Positions 1 through 8,877 of a DNA stretch of 33,215 bases are shown here, one piece after another. The notes beneath the pieces are model-generated. The model saw nothing but the letters and a program-made list of their open reading frames with translations. It did not search any database and was not told the origin of the DNA. Every line of letters begins with the position of its first letter. The first letter of the stretch is position 1. The translations under genes were made by a program, and so were the position numbers. The DNA is from Frankia nepalensis (GTDB lineage: Bacteria; Actinomycetota; Actinomycetes; Frankiales; Frankiaceae), in the NCBI RefSeq assembly GCF_016786325.1, contig NZ_JADWYU010000176.1, positions 1 to 33,215 of the forward strand, read 5' to 3'.

Positions 1-1314
1 CCCCCCCGGCGCCCGCCCGCCGCCCCCTCGCGGACCCGCCTGGGACCCTGTCGCCGAGCCGGCGGGGCCCCCGGCCGCGCCGCGGCCGTCCCACTCGACG
101 GCGCCGGCGAGCCGGCGGGCGTTCTCCCGGACGGCGGCGGCGCGGTCCGGCCGCGGCTCGACGGCGATGGCGCGGCAGCGCCGATCGGCCCGCAGCCACT
201 CGGCGGTGACGCCGCCGCTGCCGGCGCCGACGTCCCAGAGCAGCTCGCCGGGCGCCGGCGCGAGGGCGGCCAGCGTGACCGCGCGGACCTCCTGCTTCGT
301 GAGGACGCCATCGGTCACGAACGCGTCGTCCGGCAGGCCCGGCACGCGGCTTGCCAGGGCCAGGACCTCGGCCGAGGCGGTCGGCGCGCAGCGCGTGGCG
401 ACGATGGCCAACCTGCCGTGACGCGGCACGGCGGCCACCGCGCCGGCCGCCGGCACCCCCGCGGGCGCGTCGCCATCCGTGCCATCGAGGCCGTCCCTGC
501 CATCGAGGCCGTCCGGGTCGCCAGGGCTGTCCGGGTCGCCGAGGCTGTCCGGGTCGCCAGGGCTGTCCGGGCCGCCGAGGCCGTCCGGGTCGCCGAGGCC
601 GTCCGGGTCGCCAGGGCTGTCCGGGCCGCCGAGGCTGTCCAGGTCGCCGAGGCCGTCGGGGCGGCGCGATCCGCGCCGGCCCGGCCTGGCCCGGACGGCA
701 TGGGTGGTGATCCGCTCGCGCGGCCCGCCCAGCCGCTCCAACACTGTCAGCTCGGCGTCGAGACCGTGTTCGGCCACGAGCGACGCCACCCGCGCCGCGC
801 CGTCCTCGTCGCCGGTCAGGACCAGCACCCGGGCGCCGGGGCGCAGCTCGGAGCCCAGCGCCGCCAGGGGCCGGCCGACCGCGCTGACGACGGCCACCTC
901 CTCGACCGGCCAGCCGAGCCGCGCGCACGCCAGCGAGATCGACGAGGGCGCCGGCAGCACCCGTACCTGGCCGGCGCCGAGCGCCCGCACCAGCGTCCCG
1001 CCGACGCCGTAGTGCATCGGGTCGCCGCTGGCGAGCACCGCGACCCGCCGCCCCGCGTGGGTGGTGGGCAGGGCCGCGACCGCGGCGGCCAGGTCACGCG
1101 GCCAGGCCTCGCCCGCGCGCACCCGCCCGGCGACGAGCTCGAGCTGGCGCGGGCCGCCGAGCACGACGTCCGCGGCCGCGAGCGCCTCCCTGGCCGCGGC
1201 GCCAAGCCCGTCCCAGCCGTCCTCGCCGATCCCGACCACGGTCACGCCGAAGCCGGTGACCGGGGCGGACTCGGTGGTGGGCCGGGTTCCGGCGGGTGGG
1301 GGGCTGGCTGGCAC
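1..1314 (-). CDS. cobL: CobL, precorrin-6Y C5,15-methyltransferase (decarboxylating), cut by the window edge
   Basis: CobL methylates C5 and C15 of precorrin-6B and decarboxylates the C12 acetate; it is a CbiE-CbiT fusion. The reverse strand is open from GTG at 1314 to the edge. The N-terminal part has the tetrapyrrole-methylase opening TVVGIGEDGWDGL and reaches TVLERLGG near 740. The C-terminal part has the SAM-binding motif WDVGAGSGGVTAEWL near 215-255. The domains are joined by an Asp/Pro-rich repeat linker (about 481-660). A second glycine-rich stretch (about 1-75) follows EPRPDRAAAVREN and appears to interrupt the CbiT fold, whose remainder lies outside the window. A later GTG at 1245, directly before TVVGIG, is an alternative start. 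The gene diverges from the cobaltochelatase operon, and I see no riboswitch on its own strand. Product is confident; the start is not. Confidence 0.88.
   Translation of the reverse strand, partial: MPASPPPAGTRPTTESAPVTGFGVTVVGIGEDGWDGLGAAAREALAAADVVLGGPRQLELVAGRVRAGEAWPRDLAAAVAALPTTHAGRRVAVLASGDPMHYGVGGTLVRALGAGQVRVLPAPSSISLACARLGWPVEEVAVVSAVGRPLAALGSELRPGARVLVLTGDEDGAARVASLVAEHGLDAELTVLERLGGPRERITTHAVRARPGRRGSRRPDGLGDLDSLGGPDSPGDPDGLGDPDGLGGPDSPGDPDSLGDPDSPGDPDGLDGRDGLDGTDGDAPAGVPAAGAVAAVPRHGRLAIVATRCAPTASAEVLALASRVPGLPDDAFVTDGVLTKQEVRAVTLAALAPAPGELLWDVGAGSGGVTAEWLRADRRCRAIAVEPRPDRAAAVRENARRLAGAVEWDGRGAAGGPAGSATGSQAGPRGGGGRAPGG
481..660 (-). repeat. 18-bp minisatellite in the CobL interdomain linker
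   Basis: On the cobL strand this stretch encodes imperfect hexapeptides of the form G-(D/G)-P-D-(S/G)-(L/P), for example GDPDSP, GDPDSL, GGPDSP and GDPDGL, decaying at one end to DGLDGRDGLDG. At DNA level the plus strand repeats gtcgccagggctgtccgg with substitutions. It lies between the CbiE and CbiT parts, so length change should be tolerated. Confidence 0.85.
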
Positions 1315-1399
1315 AGGGGGGATTGTGCATGCCCCCGCCGGCCGCCGTCGCGTTGATGGCGACAAGCGGTCCAGTGGGGTGTTCGTCGTCACTATCCTT

Positions 1400-1545
1400 G
1401 GGCAGTCCTCCCGTGGCACCATGCGTGCCAGGCGACGTGAGGGGAACTCCGGTGCGGTGCGTGGCGCCAAGCCCGGGGCGGTCCCGCCACTGTGAGCCGC
1501 GGCCGGTCCGGCGCGGTGAGCCAGAACACCTCGGCCGCCCGCCCG
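1400..1545 (+). promoter_or_regulatory. Cobalamin riboswitch upstream of the cobaltochelatase operon
   Basis: The leader has the family landmarks in order: a hairpin TGGCAC/GTGCCA (1414-1419 with 1425-1430), then gaggggaactccggtg, the B12 box ggcggtcccgccactgtgag (about 1477-1496), and gagccagaacacc near 1518-1530. It reads toward the ChlI/ChlD-type gene. A TATCCT at 1393-1398 could be the -10, but I see no convincing -35. Boundaries are approximate because P1 was not folded. Confidence 0.85.
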
Positions 1546-1571
1546 TCGCAGGAGCTCCGGGCCCGTACGAG

Positions 1572-1593
1572 CGGCAGGCGCGGACACCTGCCG
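1572..1593 (+). promoter_or_regulatory. Hairpin just before the ribosome binding site, possible expression platform
   Basis: Arms CGGCAGG (1572-1578) and CCTGCCG (1587-1593) pair perfectly around an 8-nt loop. The hairpin ends five bases before GAGGTGG (1599-1605), which fits as the ribosome binding site for GTG at 1613. Position suggests control of translation by the riboswitch; this is inference. Confidence 0.4.
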
Positions 1594-1612
1594 GTGCGAG
1601 GTGGTGGCCCAC

Positions 1613-3841
1613 GTGCGCCAGTTTCCCTTCAGCGCGATCGTCGGCATGGACGATCTGCGGCTCGCCCTCATCCTGAACGCGATCTCCCCGGAGATCGGGG
1701 GCGTGCTCGTCCGGGGTGAGAAGGGCACGGCGAAGTCGACCGCCGTGCGCGCGCTCGCGGCGGTGCTGCCGCCGGTGACCGTGGTGGCCGGCTGCCGGTT
1801 CTCCTGCGACCCCGCGCGCCTGGCGCCCGACTGCCCGGACGGCCCGCACCCGTCCGCGCGCGCCGAGGACCGGCCGACCAGGCTGCGCGAGCTGCCGGTG
1901 GGCACCACCGAGGACCGGCTGGTGGGCTCCCTCGACATCGAGCGGGCGCTGACCGCGGGCGTCGTCTCGTTCGAGCCGGGGCTGCTCGCCGCCGCGCACC
2001 GCGGCGTGCTGTACGTCGACGAGGTCAACCTGCTGCACGACCATCTCGTCGACCTGCTGCTCGACGCGGCCGCGCTCGGGGTCGCGCACGTCGAGCGCGA
2101 CGGGGTCTCGGTCCGCCACGAGGCCCGGTTCGTGCTCGTCGGCACGATGAACCCGGAGGAGGGCGAGCTGCGGCCGCAGCTGCTCGACCGGTTCGGCCTG
2201 ACCGTGCAGGTCGCGGCCCCGCGCGAGCCGGCGGCGCGGGCCGAGGTGGTCCGCCGCCGCCTGGCGTTCGACGCGGGCCCCGAGGCGTTCGCGGCCGGCT
2301 ACACCGCCCTCGAGCGCGAGCTGTCGGCGCGGATCGCGGCCGCCCGCGCGGCGCTGCCGGCCGTCCGGCTGCCCGACCGGGAGCTGACCCGGATCGCGGC
2401 CGTCTGCGCCGCGTTCGAGGTCGACGGGCTGCGCGCCGACCTGGTCACCGCGCGGGCCGCGCTCGCGCACGCCGCCTGGGAGGGCCGCGCCGAGGTCACC
2501 GAGGCCGACGTCCGGGCCGCCGCCGCGCTCGCGCTGCCGCACCGGCGCCGCCGCAACCCGTTCGACGCTCCCGGCCTGGATCCGGACCAGCTCGACGCCG
2601 CGTTGGAAGCGGCTCGCCAGGACCTCGACGGCGCGGGCACCGACGGCGACCCGAACCCAGGCGGTGACCCGAACCCCGACGGCGATCCGAATCCCGACGG
2701 CGACGAGGGCTCCGGCCGGGCGGACGCGGGCGCGCCCGCCCGGCCCGACGGCCAGGTCCGCGCGCCGGACGGCCAGGCCGGCGCGGATGACGACCCCGAT
2801 CCCGATCCCGACCCGGGCCCAGGCCCGGGCGGGGGCGGCCCGGGCGACGGCGCCCCGGCGGCCGGTGAGGCGCGGGCGGGCGCCGGCACCGCCGGGCGGC
2901 CCGCCGGTGACGACGCGGCCGCGGCGCGGCCGGCGGGCGCCGAGGCGCCGGTGAGCGTCGTCGCGCCGTCGGCCATGTTCCGCGCCCGCCGCCTCGAGGT
3001 GCCCGGTGTCGGCCGGGGTGTCCCCGGGCGGCGGTCGCGCGCGGTCACCGGCGCGGGCGCGGTGGTGGGCGCGCAGGTCCCGGACGGCCGGCTGCGCGAC
3101 CCGCACGTCGTCGCGACGCTGCTGGCGGCGGCGCCGCACCAGGCCGCGCGCGGCAGGAGCGGGCCTGGCCTGAGGCTGCGGCCCGCCGACCTGCGCCAGG
3201 CCAGGCGGGAGGGCCGGGAGGGCAACCTCGTGCTGTTCGCCGTCGACGCGTCCGGTTCGATGGCGGCCCGGGCACGGATGGCCGCGGTCAAGGCGGCCGT
3301 CCTGTCGTTGCTGCTCGACGCCTACCAGCGCCGCGACAAGATCGGCCTGGTGACGTTCCGGGGTGAGGCCGCGCGCCTCGCGCTGCCGCCGACGTCGTCG
3401 GTGGACGTCGCGGCGGCCCGTCTGGCGGATCTGCCGGCCGGCGGGCGCACGCCGCTGGCCGACGGTCTCCTGCTCGCGCACCGCACGCTCCTGCGCGAGC
3501 GGCTGCGCGACCCGAGCCGCCGGCCGCTGCTCGTCGTGCTGACCGACGGCCGGCACACCGCCGGGCCCGAGCCCGGCCCGGCGGCCGAGCTGCTCGCCCG
3601 CGCCGGGGTCGCCGCGGTCGTCGTCGACTGCGAGACCGGCAGGGTCCGACTGGGGCTCGCCGGGGTGCTCGCCGCCTGGCTCGGGGCGCCGCTGCTGACG
3701 CTCGCCGAGCTGGCCGCGCCCGGCGGCGGGCACGCCGCCCCCAGCGGCAGGCGAGGCGCCCGCGCCGGCGCGGGCCTGGACGGCGCCGCGGCGGGCGCGG
3801 GTCTCGCCGCCACCGTCCGCGCGCTGCGGGACGCCGCCTGA
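1613..3841 (+). CDS. Putative cobaltochelatase subunit, ChlI-ChlD fusion with VWA domain
   Basis: This is the AAA+ motor that drives cobalt insertion by CobN, encoded downstream in the same operon; here a ChlI/ChlD-type fusion stands in for CobS and CobT. Residues 35-43 carry Walker [10 protein letters not shown], and LYVDEVNLL is Walker B. The AAA+ region ends near residue 335. An acidic, Pro/Gly-rich linker (about 340-440) follows, including three GDPNP units. The von Willebrand A domain starts near residue 540 with the MIDAS motif DASGSM. I chose GTG at 1613 because GAGGTGG lies seven bases upstream and the family starts close to FPFSAIVG; GTGs at 1601 and 1604 would add three or four residues. 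The stop overlaps the cobO start (ATGA at 3841). A true magnesium chelatase is unlikely, since no chlorophyll genes are present. Confidence 0.88.
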   Translation: MRQFPFSAIVGMDDLRLALILNAISPEIGGVLVRGEKGTAKSTAVRALAAVLPPVTVVAGCRFSCDPARLAPDCPDGPHPSARAEDRPTRLRELPVGTTEDRLVGSLDIERALTAGVVSFEPGLLAAAHRGVLYVDEVNLLHDHLVDLLLDAAALGVAHVERDGVSVRHEARFVLVGTMNPEEGELRPQLLDRFGLTVQVAAPREPAARAEVVRRRLAFDAGPEAFAAGYTALERELSARIAAARAALPAVRLPDRELTRIAAVCAAFEVDGLRADLVTARAALAHAAWEGRAEVTEADVRAAAALALPHRRRRNPFDAPGLDPDQLDAALEAARQDLDGAGTDGDPNPGGDPNPDGDPNPDGDEGSGRADAGAPARPDGQVRAPDGQAGADDDPDPDPDPGPGPGGGGPGDGAPAAGEARAGAGTAGRPAGDDAAAARPAGAEAPVSVVAPSAMFRARRLEVPGVGRGVPGRRSRAVTGAGAVVGAQVPDGRLRDPHVVATLLAAAPHQAARGRSGPGLRLRPADLRQARREGREGNLVLFAVDASGSMAARARMAAVKAAVLSLLLDAYQRRDKIGLVTFRGEAARLALPPTSSVDVAAARLADLPAGGRTPLADGLLLAHRTLLRERLRDPSRRPLLVVLTDGRHTAGPEPGPAAELLARAGVAAVVVDCETGRVRLGLAGVLAAWLGAPLLTLAELAAPGGGHAAPSGRRGARAGAGLDGAAAGAGLAATVRALRDAA
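2645..2698 (+). repeat. Three 18-bp units encoding GDPNPx in the chelatase linker
   Basis: Units at 2645-2662, 2663-2680 and 2681-2698 encode [12 protein letters not shown] and GDPNPD. They differ at a few synonymous or single positions and lie in the linker between the AAA+ and VWA parts. Confidence 0.85.
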
Positions 3842-4455
3842 TGGCCCCCCAGGGAAAGGTCACCACCGTCCCCGACGACGGGCTCACCACGCGGGCGCGC
3901 CGCAACCGGCCGCTGGTGCTCGTCCACACCGGCGACATGAAGGGCAAGTCGACGGCCGCCTTCGGGCTGGCGCTGCGCGCCTGGAACCAGGGCTGGCCGG
4001 TCGGCGTGTTCCAGTTCGTCAAGAGCGCCAAGTGGAAGGTCGGCGAGGAGAACGCGCTGCGGGCGCTCGGCCGGCTGCACGCCCAGACCGGTGAGGGCGC
4101 GCCGGTGGACTGGTTCAAGATGGGCTCGGGCTGGTCGTGGACCCAGCGCGGCCCGGACGACGACCACGCCGCGGCCGCGGCCGAGGGCTGGGAACGGATC
4201 AAGGCCGACCTCGCCGCCGAGACCTATCGCCTCCTGGTGCTCGACGAGTTCACCTACGTGATCGAGTGGGGCTGGGTGGACGTCGAGGACGTCGTCGCGA
4301 CGCTCGCCGCGCGGCCCGGGTTCCAGCATGTCGTGATCACGGGCCGGCGGGCGCACCCGCGCCTCGTCGAGGCGGCGGACCTGGTGGTCGAGATGACCAA
4401 GGTCAAGCACCCCATGGACGCCGGGCAGAAGGGCCAGCGGGGGATCGAGTGGTGA
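3841..4455 (+). CDS. cobO: CobO, cob(I)yrinic acid a,c-diamide adenosyltransferase
   Basis: CobO transfers the 5'-deoxyadenosyl group of ATP to cob(I)yrinate a,c-diamide, forming the cobalt-carbon bond. The 204-residue product matches the BtuR/CobO family in length. Residues 31-38 are the phosphate-binding loop GDMKGKST. FQFVKSAKWKVGEENAL and MGSGWSWTQRG are typical family segments, LLVLDEFTYVIEWGWV resembles the acidic active-site strand, and VITGRRAHPRLVEAADLVVEM is a characteristic C-terminal segment. The ATG overlaps the upstream stop by one base, indicating translational coupling. About 165 bases separate it from cobB, the widest gap in this operon. Confidence 0.95.
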   Translation: MAPQGKVTTVPDDGLTTRARRNRPLVLVHTGDMKGKSTAAFGLALRAWNQGWPVGVFQFVKSAKWKVGEENALRALGRLHAQTGEGAPVDWFKMGSGWSWTQRGPDDDHAAAAAEGWERIKADLAAETYRLLVLDEFTYVIEWGWVDVEDVVATLAARPGFQHVVITGRRAHPRLVEAADLVVEMTKVKHPMDAGQKGQRGIEW

Positions 4456-4530
4456 CCGGGGCCGCCGCGCCGCGCCCGAACGGAACGAACCAGTGATAGA
4501 GCGTGCCGCTGGGACTGTGCCCCGCAGCAC

Positions 4531-4582
4531 GGAGGCGCGCCTCCGCGGAGGCCCGTCCACGAGCGAAGCGACGTGGTCGGGC
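4531..4582 (+). repeat. Palindromes and hairpin in the cobO-cobB gap
   Basis: The 165-base gap holds a perfect 14-base palindrome GGAGGCGCGCCTCC (4531-4544), an overlapping 12-base palindrome CCTCCGCGGAGG (4540-4551), and a hairpin of 4551-4561 with 4572-4582 (11 bp, one mismatch) around AGCGAAGCGA. It could be a partial terminator, an RNA-processing site or a dispersed repeat. There is no T-run. Confidence 0.55.
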
Positions 4583-4620
4583 CGCAGCGGAGGTCGTCGG
4601 AGCGAACCGGGAACACAGCC

Positions 4621-6207
4621 GTGAGGATCCCCCGGGTCGTCGTCGCCGCGCCGGCCAGCGGAGCGGGCAAGACGTCCGTCGCCACCGGCCTGCTCGCCGC
4701 GCTGCGGGCACGCGGACTGGCCGTCTCGCCGCACAAGGTCGGCCCGGACTACATCGACCCGGGCTACCACGCGCTGGCCGCCGGCCGCCCGGGGCGCAAC
4801 CTCGACCCGTGGCTGGTCGGCGAGCGGCGGGTCGCGCCGCTGTTCCTGCATGGCGCGCTGACGCCCAGGCGGGCCGACGTCGCCGTGATCGAGGGCGTCA
4901 TGGGCCTGTTCGACGGGCACGCGACCCGGGCCGGGTTCGGCTCGACGGCGCACGTCGCCACGCTGCTGGCGGCGCCCGTGGTCCTGGTCGTCGACGCGCG
5001 CTCGGTCGGCCGGTCGGTCGCGGCGACCGTCCACGGCTTCCGCTCGTTCGACCCAGCGGTCCGGATCGGCGGCGTCGTGTTCAACCACGTCGGCACCGAG
5101 CGGCACGCCGAGATCCTGCGCGCCGCGATGGCCGAGATCGGCGTGCCGGTGCTCGGCCTCCTCGGTCGGCGTGACAGCCTCGCCACCCCGTCACGCCACC
5201 TCGGCCTGGTCCCGGCCGCCGAGCGCGCGGCGCCCGCCCGCGCGGCGGTCGCCGAGCTCGGCGCCGCCGTCGCCGCCGCGCTCGACCTCGACGCGCTGCT
5301 CGCGCTCGCCGCGACGGCTCCCGACCTGCCGGCCGAGCCCTGGGACCCCCGGGCCGCCGCCGCGGAGATCCCCGGCACCGCCGCCGGGGCGGCGATGCCG
5401 AGGCCGGCCGAGCCCCGGCCCGGTGCCCGGCGCCCGGTGGTCGCCGTGGCGGGCGGCCCGGCGTTCACGTTCGGCTACGCGGAGACGCCCGAGCTGCTCG
5501 CCGCCGCCGGCGCCGAGGTCGCGCGCTTCGACCCGACGGCCGACGAGGCACTGCCCGACGGGACGTCCGCGCTGGTCATCGGCGGCGGGTTCCCGCAGCT
5601 GCACGCGGGCGCGCTCGCCGCGAACGCCGCCCTGCGAGCCCGGGTCCGCGCCTTCGCCGCGACCGGCGCGCCGGTCGCCGCCGAGTGCGCCGGGCTCCTG
5701 TACCTGAGCCGGGCGCTGGACGACGCGCCGATGTGTGGCGTGCTGGGCGAGGTGACCGCGGCGATGACGCCGCGCCTCACGCTGGGCTACCGGGAGGCGG
5801 TGGCGGCCACCGACTCGGTGCTCGCGGCGCGCGGCACCCGCGCGCGGGGGCACGAGTTCCACCGCACGGCCACCAGCCCGCCGGCCGGCGGCGGGCCCGC
5901 GGGCGGCGCGCCGCTGGGCACGGTGTCGGGGGGCACGGCGCTGGGGGACATGACGCCGGGGGACACGGTGCCACCGGGTACGTCGCCAGGGGGCACGACG
6001 TGGCCGGGCACGGTGTCGGGGGGTACGGCGCCGGCGTGGACCTGGCGCGGCCCGGCCGGCGACGAGGTCGCGGAGGGCTTCGTCCGCGGCGGCATCCATG
6101 CTTCCTACCTGCACACCCACTGGGCGGGGCTGCCGGGGGCCGCCGCCCGGTTCGTCGCCGCGGCGGGCGCGGCCCAGGAGAACGGGGCCCTCCGTGCGGC
6201 CGGCTGA
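4621..6207 (+). CDS. cobB: CobB, cobyrinic acid a,c-diamide synthase
   Basis: CobB amidates the a and c side chains of hydrogenobyrinic (or cobyrinic) acid using glutamine and ATP. The 528-residue product begins RIPRVVVAAPASGAGKTS, with the nucleotide-binding loop at residues 13-19, followed by HKVGPDYIDPGYH. The C-terminal class I glutamine amidotransferase part has GGGFPQLH, the nucleophile cysteine in AECAGLLYL (near residue 356) and a histidine-containing HASYLHTHW end. A Gly/Thr/Pro-rich stretch (about residues 425-475) lies between the amidotransferase core and that end; it is not a usual family feature. The GTG at 4621 places the P-loop where expected. An upstream GTG at 4573 would add 16 atypical residues. 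The 3' end overlaps cobD by 14 bases. Confidence 0.93.
   Translation: MRIPRVVVAAPASGAGKTSVATGLLAALRARGLAVSPHKVGPDYIDPGYHALAAGRPGRNLDPWLVGERRVAPLFLHGALTPRRADVAVIEGVMGLFDGHATRAGFGSTAHVATLLAAPVVLVVDARSVGRSVAATVHGFRSFDPAVRIGGVVFNHVGTERHAEILRAAMAEIGVPVLGLLGRRDSLATPSRHLGLVPAAERAAPARAAVAELGAAVAAALDLDALLALAATAPDLPAEPWDPRAAAAEIPGTAAGAAMPRPAEPRPGARRPVVAVAGGPAFTFGYAETPELLAAAGAEVARFDPTADEALPDGTSALVIGGGFPQLHAGALAANAALRARVRAFAATGAPVAAECAGLLYLSRALDDAPMCGVLGEVTAAMTPRLTLGYREAVAATDSVLAARGTRARGHEFHRTATSPPAGGGPAGGAPLGTVSGGTALGDMTPGDTVPPGTSPGGTTWPGTVSGGTAPAWTWRGPAGDEVAEGFVRGGIHASYLHTHWAGLPGAAARFVAAAGAAQENGALRAAG
5916..6030 (+). repeat. Imperfect repeats encoding a Gly/Thr/Pro insertion in CobB
   Basis: A 25-base segment at 5916-5940 recurs at 6006-6030 with one mismatch, 90 bases apart. 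Related shorter copies between them encode GDTVPPGTSPGGTT-like sequence. Both full copies encode GTVSGGTA in frame. Confidence 0.8.
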
Positions 6208-7243
6208 GCGCCGGGCCGCCCGGCTGGCCGGCCGCGCCGCGCCCGCGGGGCCGGCCGCGTTCGGGCCGGTCGCCGTCGCCGCGGCGGTCGTCGCTGGCGC
6301 CGTCGCGGACGCGGTCCTCGCCGACCCGGCCCGGTTCCACCCGGTCGCCGGCTACGGCCGCGCGGCGCGCGCGACCGAACGCCTGCTCTACGCGGACTCC
6401 CGTCCGGCCGGCGTCGCGTTCGTCGCCGCCGCCGTCGGTGGGCCGGTGCTCGCCGCCGTCGCGCTGGACCGCCGGCTGCCCCGGGCCGCCCGGCCGGTCG
6501 CGCTCGCCGTGACGCTGTGGGCGGCGCTCGGTGGCACGTCGCTGCGCGCCGAGGCCGTGGCGATGAGCCGGCTGCTGACGGCCGGCGACCTGCCCGCCGC
6601 CCGTGGCCGGCTCGGGAACCTGTGCGGGCGCGACCCGAGCGGGCTCGACGAGCCGGAGCTCGCCCGGGCGGCCATCGAGTCGGTCGCGGAGAACACCGCG
6701 GACGCGGTGCTCGGCCCGCTGCTGTGGGGGGCCGCGCTCGGCCTGCCCGGTGTCGTCGGCTACCGCGCCGTCAACACCCTCGACGCGATGGTCGGCCACC
6801 GCTCGGCGCGCTACCTGCGGTTCGGCTGGGCCGCCGCCCGCCTCGACGACGCCGCGAACCTGGCGCCCGCCCGGCTGTGTGCCGTGCTCACGGCGCTGGC
6901 GGCCCCGGTCGTCGGCGGGTCGCCCGGCCGGGCCTGGCGGGTCTGGCGGCGCGACGGCCACGACCACCCGAGCCCGAACGCCGGCCAGTGCGAGGCGGCG
7001 TTCGCCGGCGCCCTGGGGATCACCCTCGGCGGCACCAACGTCTACGCGGGTGAGCTGGAGACCCGTGGCCGCCTCGGCGACGGGCCGCCGCCGCGCGGCG
7101 CCGACGTCGCCCGTTCGGGTGACCTGTCGGCGGCGGTGACGGCAGCCGGCGTGGCGGTGAGCGCCCTGGCCGGCGCGGCGCTGGCCGGCCGGCGCCACCG
7201 GAGCGGGCGCCGCCGCCATGGCCGCCACCGGAGCGGAGCGTGA
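6194..7243 (+). CDS. cobD: CobD/CbiB, adenosylcobinamide-phosphate synthase
   Basis: This membrane protein attaches the aminopropanol arm to adenosylcobyric acid. The 349-residue product has the family sequence [21 protein letters not shown] near the N-terminus, [23 protein letters not shown] in the middle, then [14 protein letters not shown] and [26 protein letters not shown]. Several Ala/Val/Leu-rich segments are consistent with membrane insertion. GTG at 6194 is chosen because it starts within the last codons of cobB (14-base overlap) and gives a normal family length. A C-terminal Arg/His-rich tail follows the last hydrophobic segment. Its stop overlaps the GTG of cobQ (GTGA at 7240). Confidence 0.93.
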   Translation: MRPAERRAARLAGRAAPAGPAAFGPVAVAAAVVAGAVADAVLADPARFHPVAGYGRAARATERLLYADSRPAGVAFVAAAVGGPVLAAVALDRRLPRAARPVALAVTLWAALGGTSLRAEAVAMSRLLTAGDLPAARGRLGNLCGRDPSGLDEPELARAAIESVAENTADAVLGPLLWGAALGLPGVVGYRAVNTLDAMVGHRSARYLRFGWAAARLDDAANLAPARLCAVLTALAAPVVGGSPGRAWRVWRRDGHDHPSPNAGQCEAAFAGALGITLGGTNVYAGELETRGRLGDGPPPRGADVARSGDLSAAVTAAGVAVSALAGAALAGRRHRSGRRRHGRHRSGA

Positions 7244-8877
7244 CCGGGGCGCGGATGACCGGGGTGCGCGGGGCGCTGCTCGTCGCCGGGACCGCGTCGG
7301 ACGCGGGCAAGTCGGTGTTGACCGCCGGGATCTGCCGGTGGCTCGCCCGCCAGGGAGTGCGGGTGGCGCCGTTCAAGGCGCAGAACATGTCGCTGAACTC
7401 GTGGGTGACCGCCGACGGCGCGGAGATCGGCCGCGCCCAGGTGATGCAGGCCGCCGCCGCCGGCGTGGAGCCGGAGGCGGCGATGAACCCGGTGCTGCTC
7501 AAGCCGGGCGCGGGGCACCGCAGCCAGGTCGTGCTGCGCGGCCGGCCGGTCGCCGAGGCGGGCGCGCTCGACTACCGCGAGCTCAAGGGCCGGCTGTTCG
7601 CCGAGGTGCTCGCGAGCCTCGCCGACCTGCGCTCCCGGTTCGACGTGGTGGTCTGCGAGGGTGCCGGCAGCCCTGCCGAGATCAACCTGCGGGCGACCGA
7701 CATCGCGAACCTGGGCCTGGCCAGGGCCGCGGGCCTGCCGACGATCGTCGTCGGCGACATCGACCGCGGCGGGGTGTTCGCCGCGATGTACGGCACCCTC
7801 GCCCTGCTGGAGCCCGCTGACCAGGCACTGGTCGCCGGCTTCGTCGTCAACAAGTTCCGCGGCGAGCGGGCGCTGCTCGAACCGGGGCTGGAGATGCTGC
7901 GGGCACTGACCGGCCGGCCCACGCTCGGGGTGCTGCCGTGGCGCGACGGCCTGGGGCTCGACGTCGAGGACTCGCTCGGCCTGCCCGCGCCCGGCGAGAC
8001 CAGGGGCGACCCCGACGGCGCGCTGCGGGTGGCCGCCGTGCGGCTGCCGTTTCTGAGCAACTTCACCGACCTGGACGCGCTGGCCGCCGAGCCCGGCGTC
8101 GCGGTGCGCTACGCCGACCGGCCGGAGGACCTGGACACGGCCGACCTCGTCGTGCTTCCCGGCACCCGGTCGACGGTGGCCGACCTGGGCTGGCTGCGCC
8201 GGCGCGGGCTGGACGGGGCGCTCGCCCGCCGGGCGGCGGCCGGGCGGCCGGTGCTGGGCGTCTGCGGCGGCTACCAGATGCTCGCCGCGACGATCGTGGA
8301 CGAGGTGGAGAGCGGCGCGGGCCGCGTCGACGGCCTTTCGCTGCTGCCGGTCACCGTCCGCTTCGCGGCCACCAAGACCCTCGGCCGCCCCAGCGGCGCC
8401 GCGTACGGCCAGCCGGTGCTCGGCTACGAGATCCACCACGGGGTGGCGACCGCGCACGGCGGCGAGCCGTTCCTCGACGGCTGCCGGAACGGCGCGGTCT
8501 GGGGCACCACCTGGCACGGCGCGCTGGAGAACGACGGCTTCCGCCGGGCGTTCCTCGCCGACGTCGCGGCCCGCGCCGGCTCGCCCTGGCGGCCACGCGG
8601 CGAGGTCTCGTTCGCGGCCGTCCGGCAGCGGCGCCTCGACGTCCTCGGCGACCTCGTCGCGGAGCACCTCGACACCGGCGCGCTGCTCGCGCTGCTGGCC
8701 GGCGGCCCGCCGGCCGGCCTGCCGTTCGTCCCGCCCGGCGCTCCGCCGAACGCCGCCGCGACCTTCGTGACGCCCGACCGGCGGCCGGCGCTGGCCGGTC
8801 CCGCGTCGGGCGCCGCGCCCACGCCCGAGGCTGACCACTCGGGTGGATCTCTGCCAGACCAGGGGAGCCGTCCGTGA
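7240..8877 (+). CDS. cobQ: CobQ, adenosylcobyric acid synthase
   Basis: CobQ performs the four amidations at b, d, e and g of adenosylcobyrinic acid a,c-diamide. The 545-residue product shows the synthetase start [15 protein letters not shown], then [24 protein letters not shown] and [12 protein letters not shown]. The glutamine amidotransferase domain has [14 protein letters not shown], the cysteine nucleophile in GVCGGYQML (near residue 342), and GYEIHHG. The last 45 residues are Pro/Ala-rich and nonconserved. The GTG start overlaps the cobD stop, and the cobQ stop overlaps the GTG of cobN (GTGA at 8874), so the genes are tightly coupled. Confidence 0.96.
   Translation: MTGARMTGVRGALLVAGTASDAGKSVLTAGICRWLARQGVRVAPFKAQNMSLNSWVTADGAEIGRAQVMQAAAAGVEPEAAMNPVLLKPGAGHRSQVVLRGRPVAEAGALDYRELKGRLFAEVLASLADLRSRFDVVVCEGAGSPAEINLRATDIANLGLARAAGLPTIVVGDIDRGGVFAAMYGTLALLEPADQALVAGFVVNKFRGERALLEPGLEMLRALTGRPTLGVLPWRDGLGLDVEDSLGLPAPGETRGDPDGALRVAAVRLPFLSNFTDLDALAAEPGVAVRYADRPEDLDTADLVVLPGTRSTVADLGWLRRRGLDGALARRAAAGRPVLGVCGGYQMLAATIVDEVESGAGRVDGLSLLPVTVRFAATKTLGRPSGAAYGQPVLGYEIHHGVATAHGGEPFLDGCRNGAVWGTTWHGALENDGFRRAFLADVAARAGSPWRPRGEVSFAAVRQRRLDVLGDLVAEHLDTGALLALLAGGPPAGLPFVPPGAPPNAAATFVTPDRRPALAGPASGAAPTPEADHSGGSLPDQGSRP

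Noticed and set aside
1094-3733. Very long minus-strand open frame opposite the chelatase gene
   Set aside because: It is Arg/Gly/Pro-rich with no family motifs and overlaps a clearly recognised protein. High GC content makes such antisense frames common.
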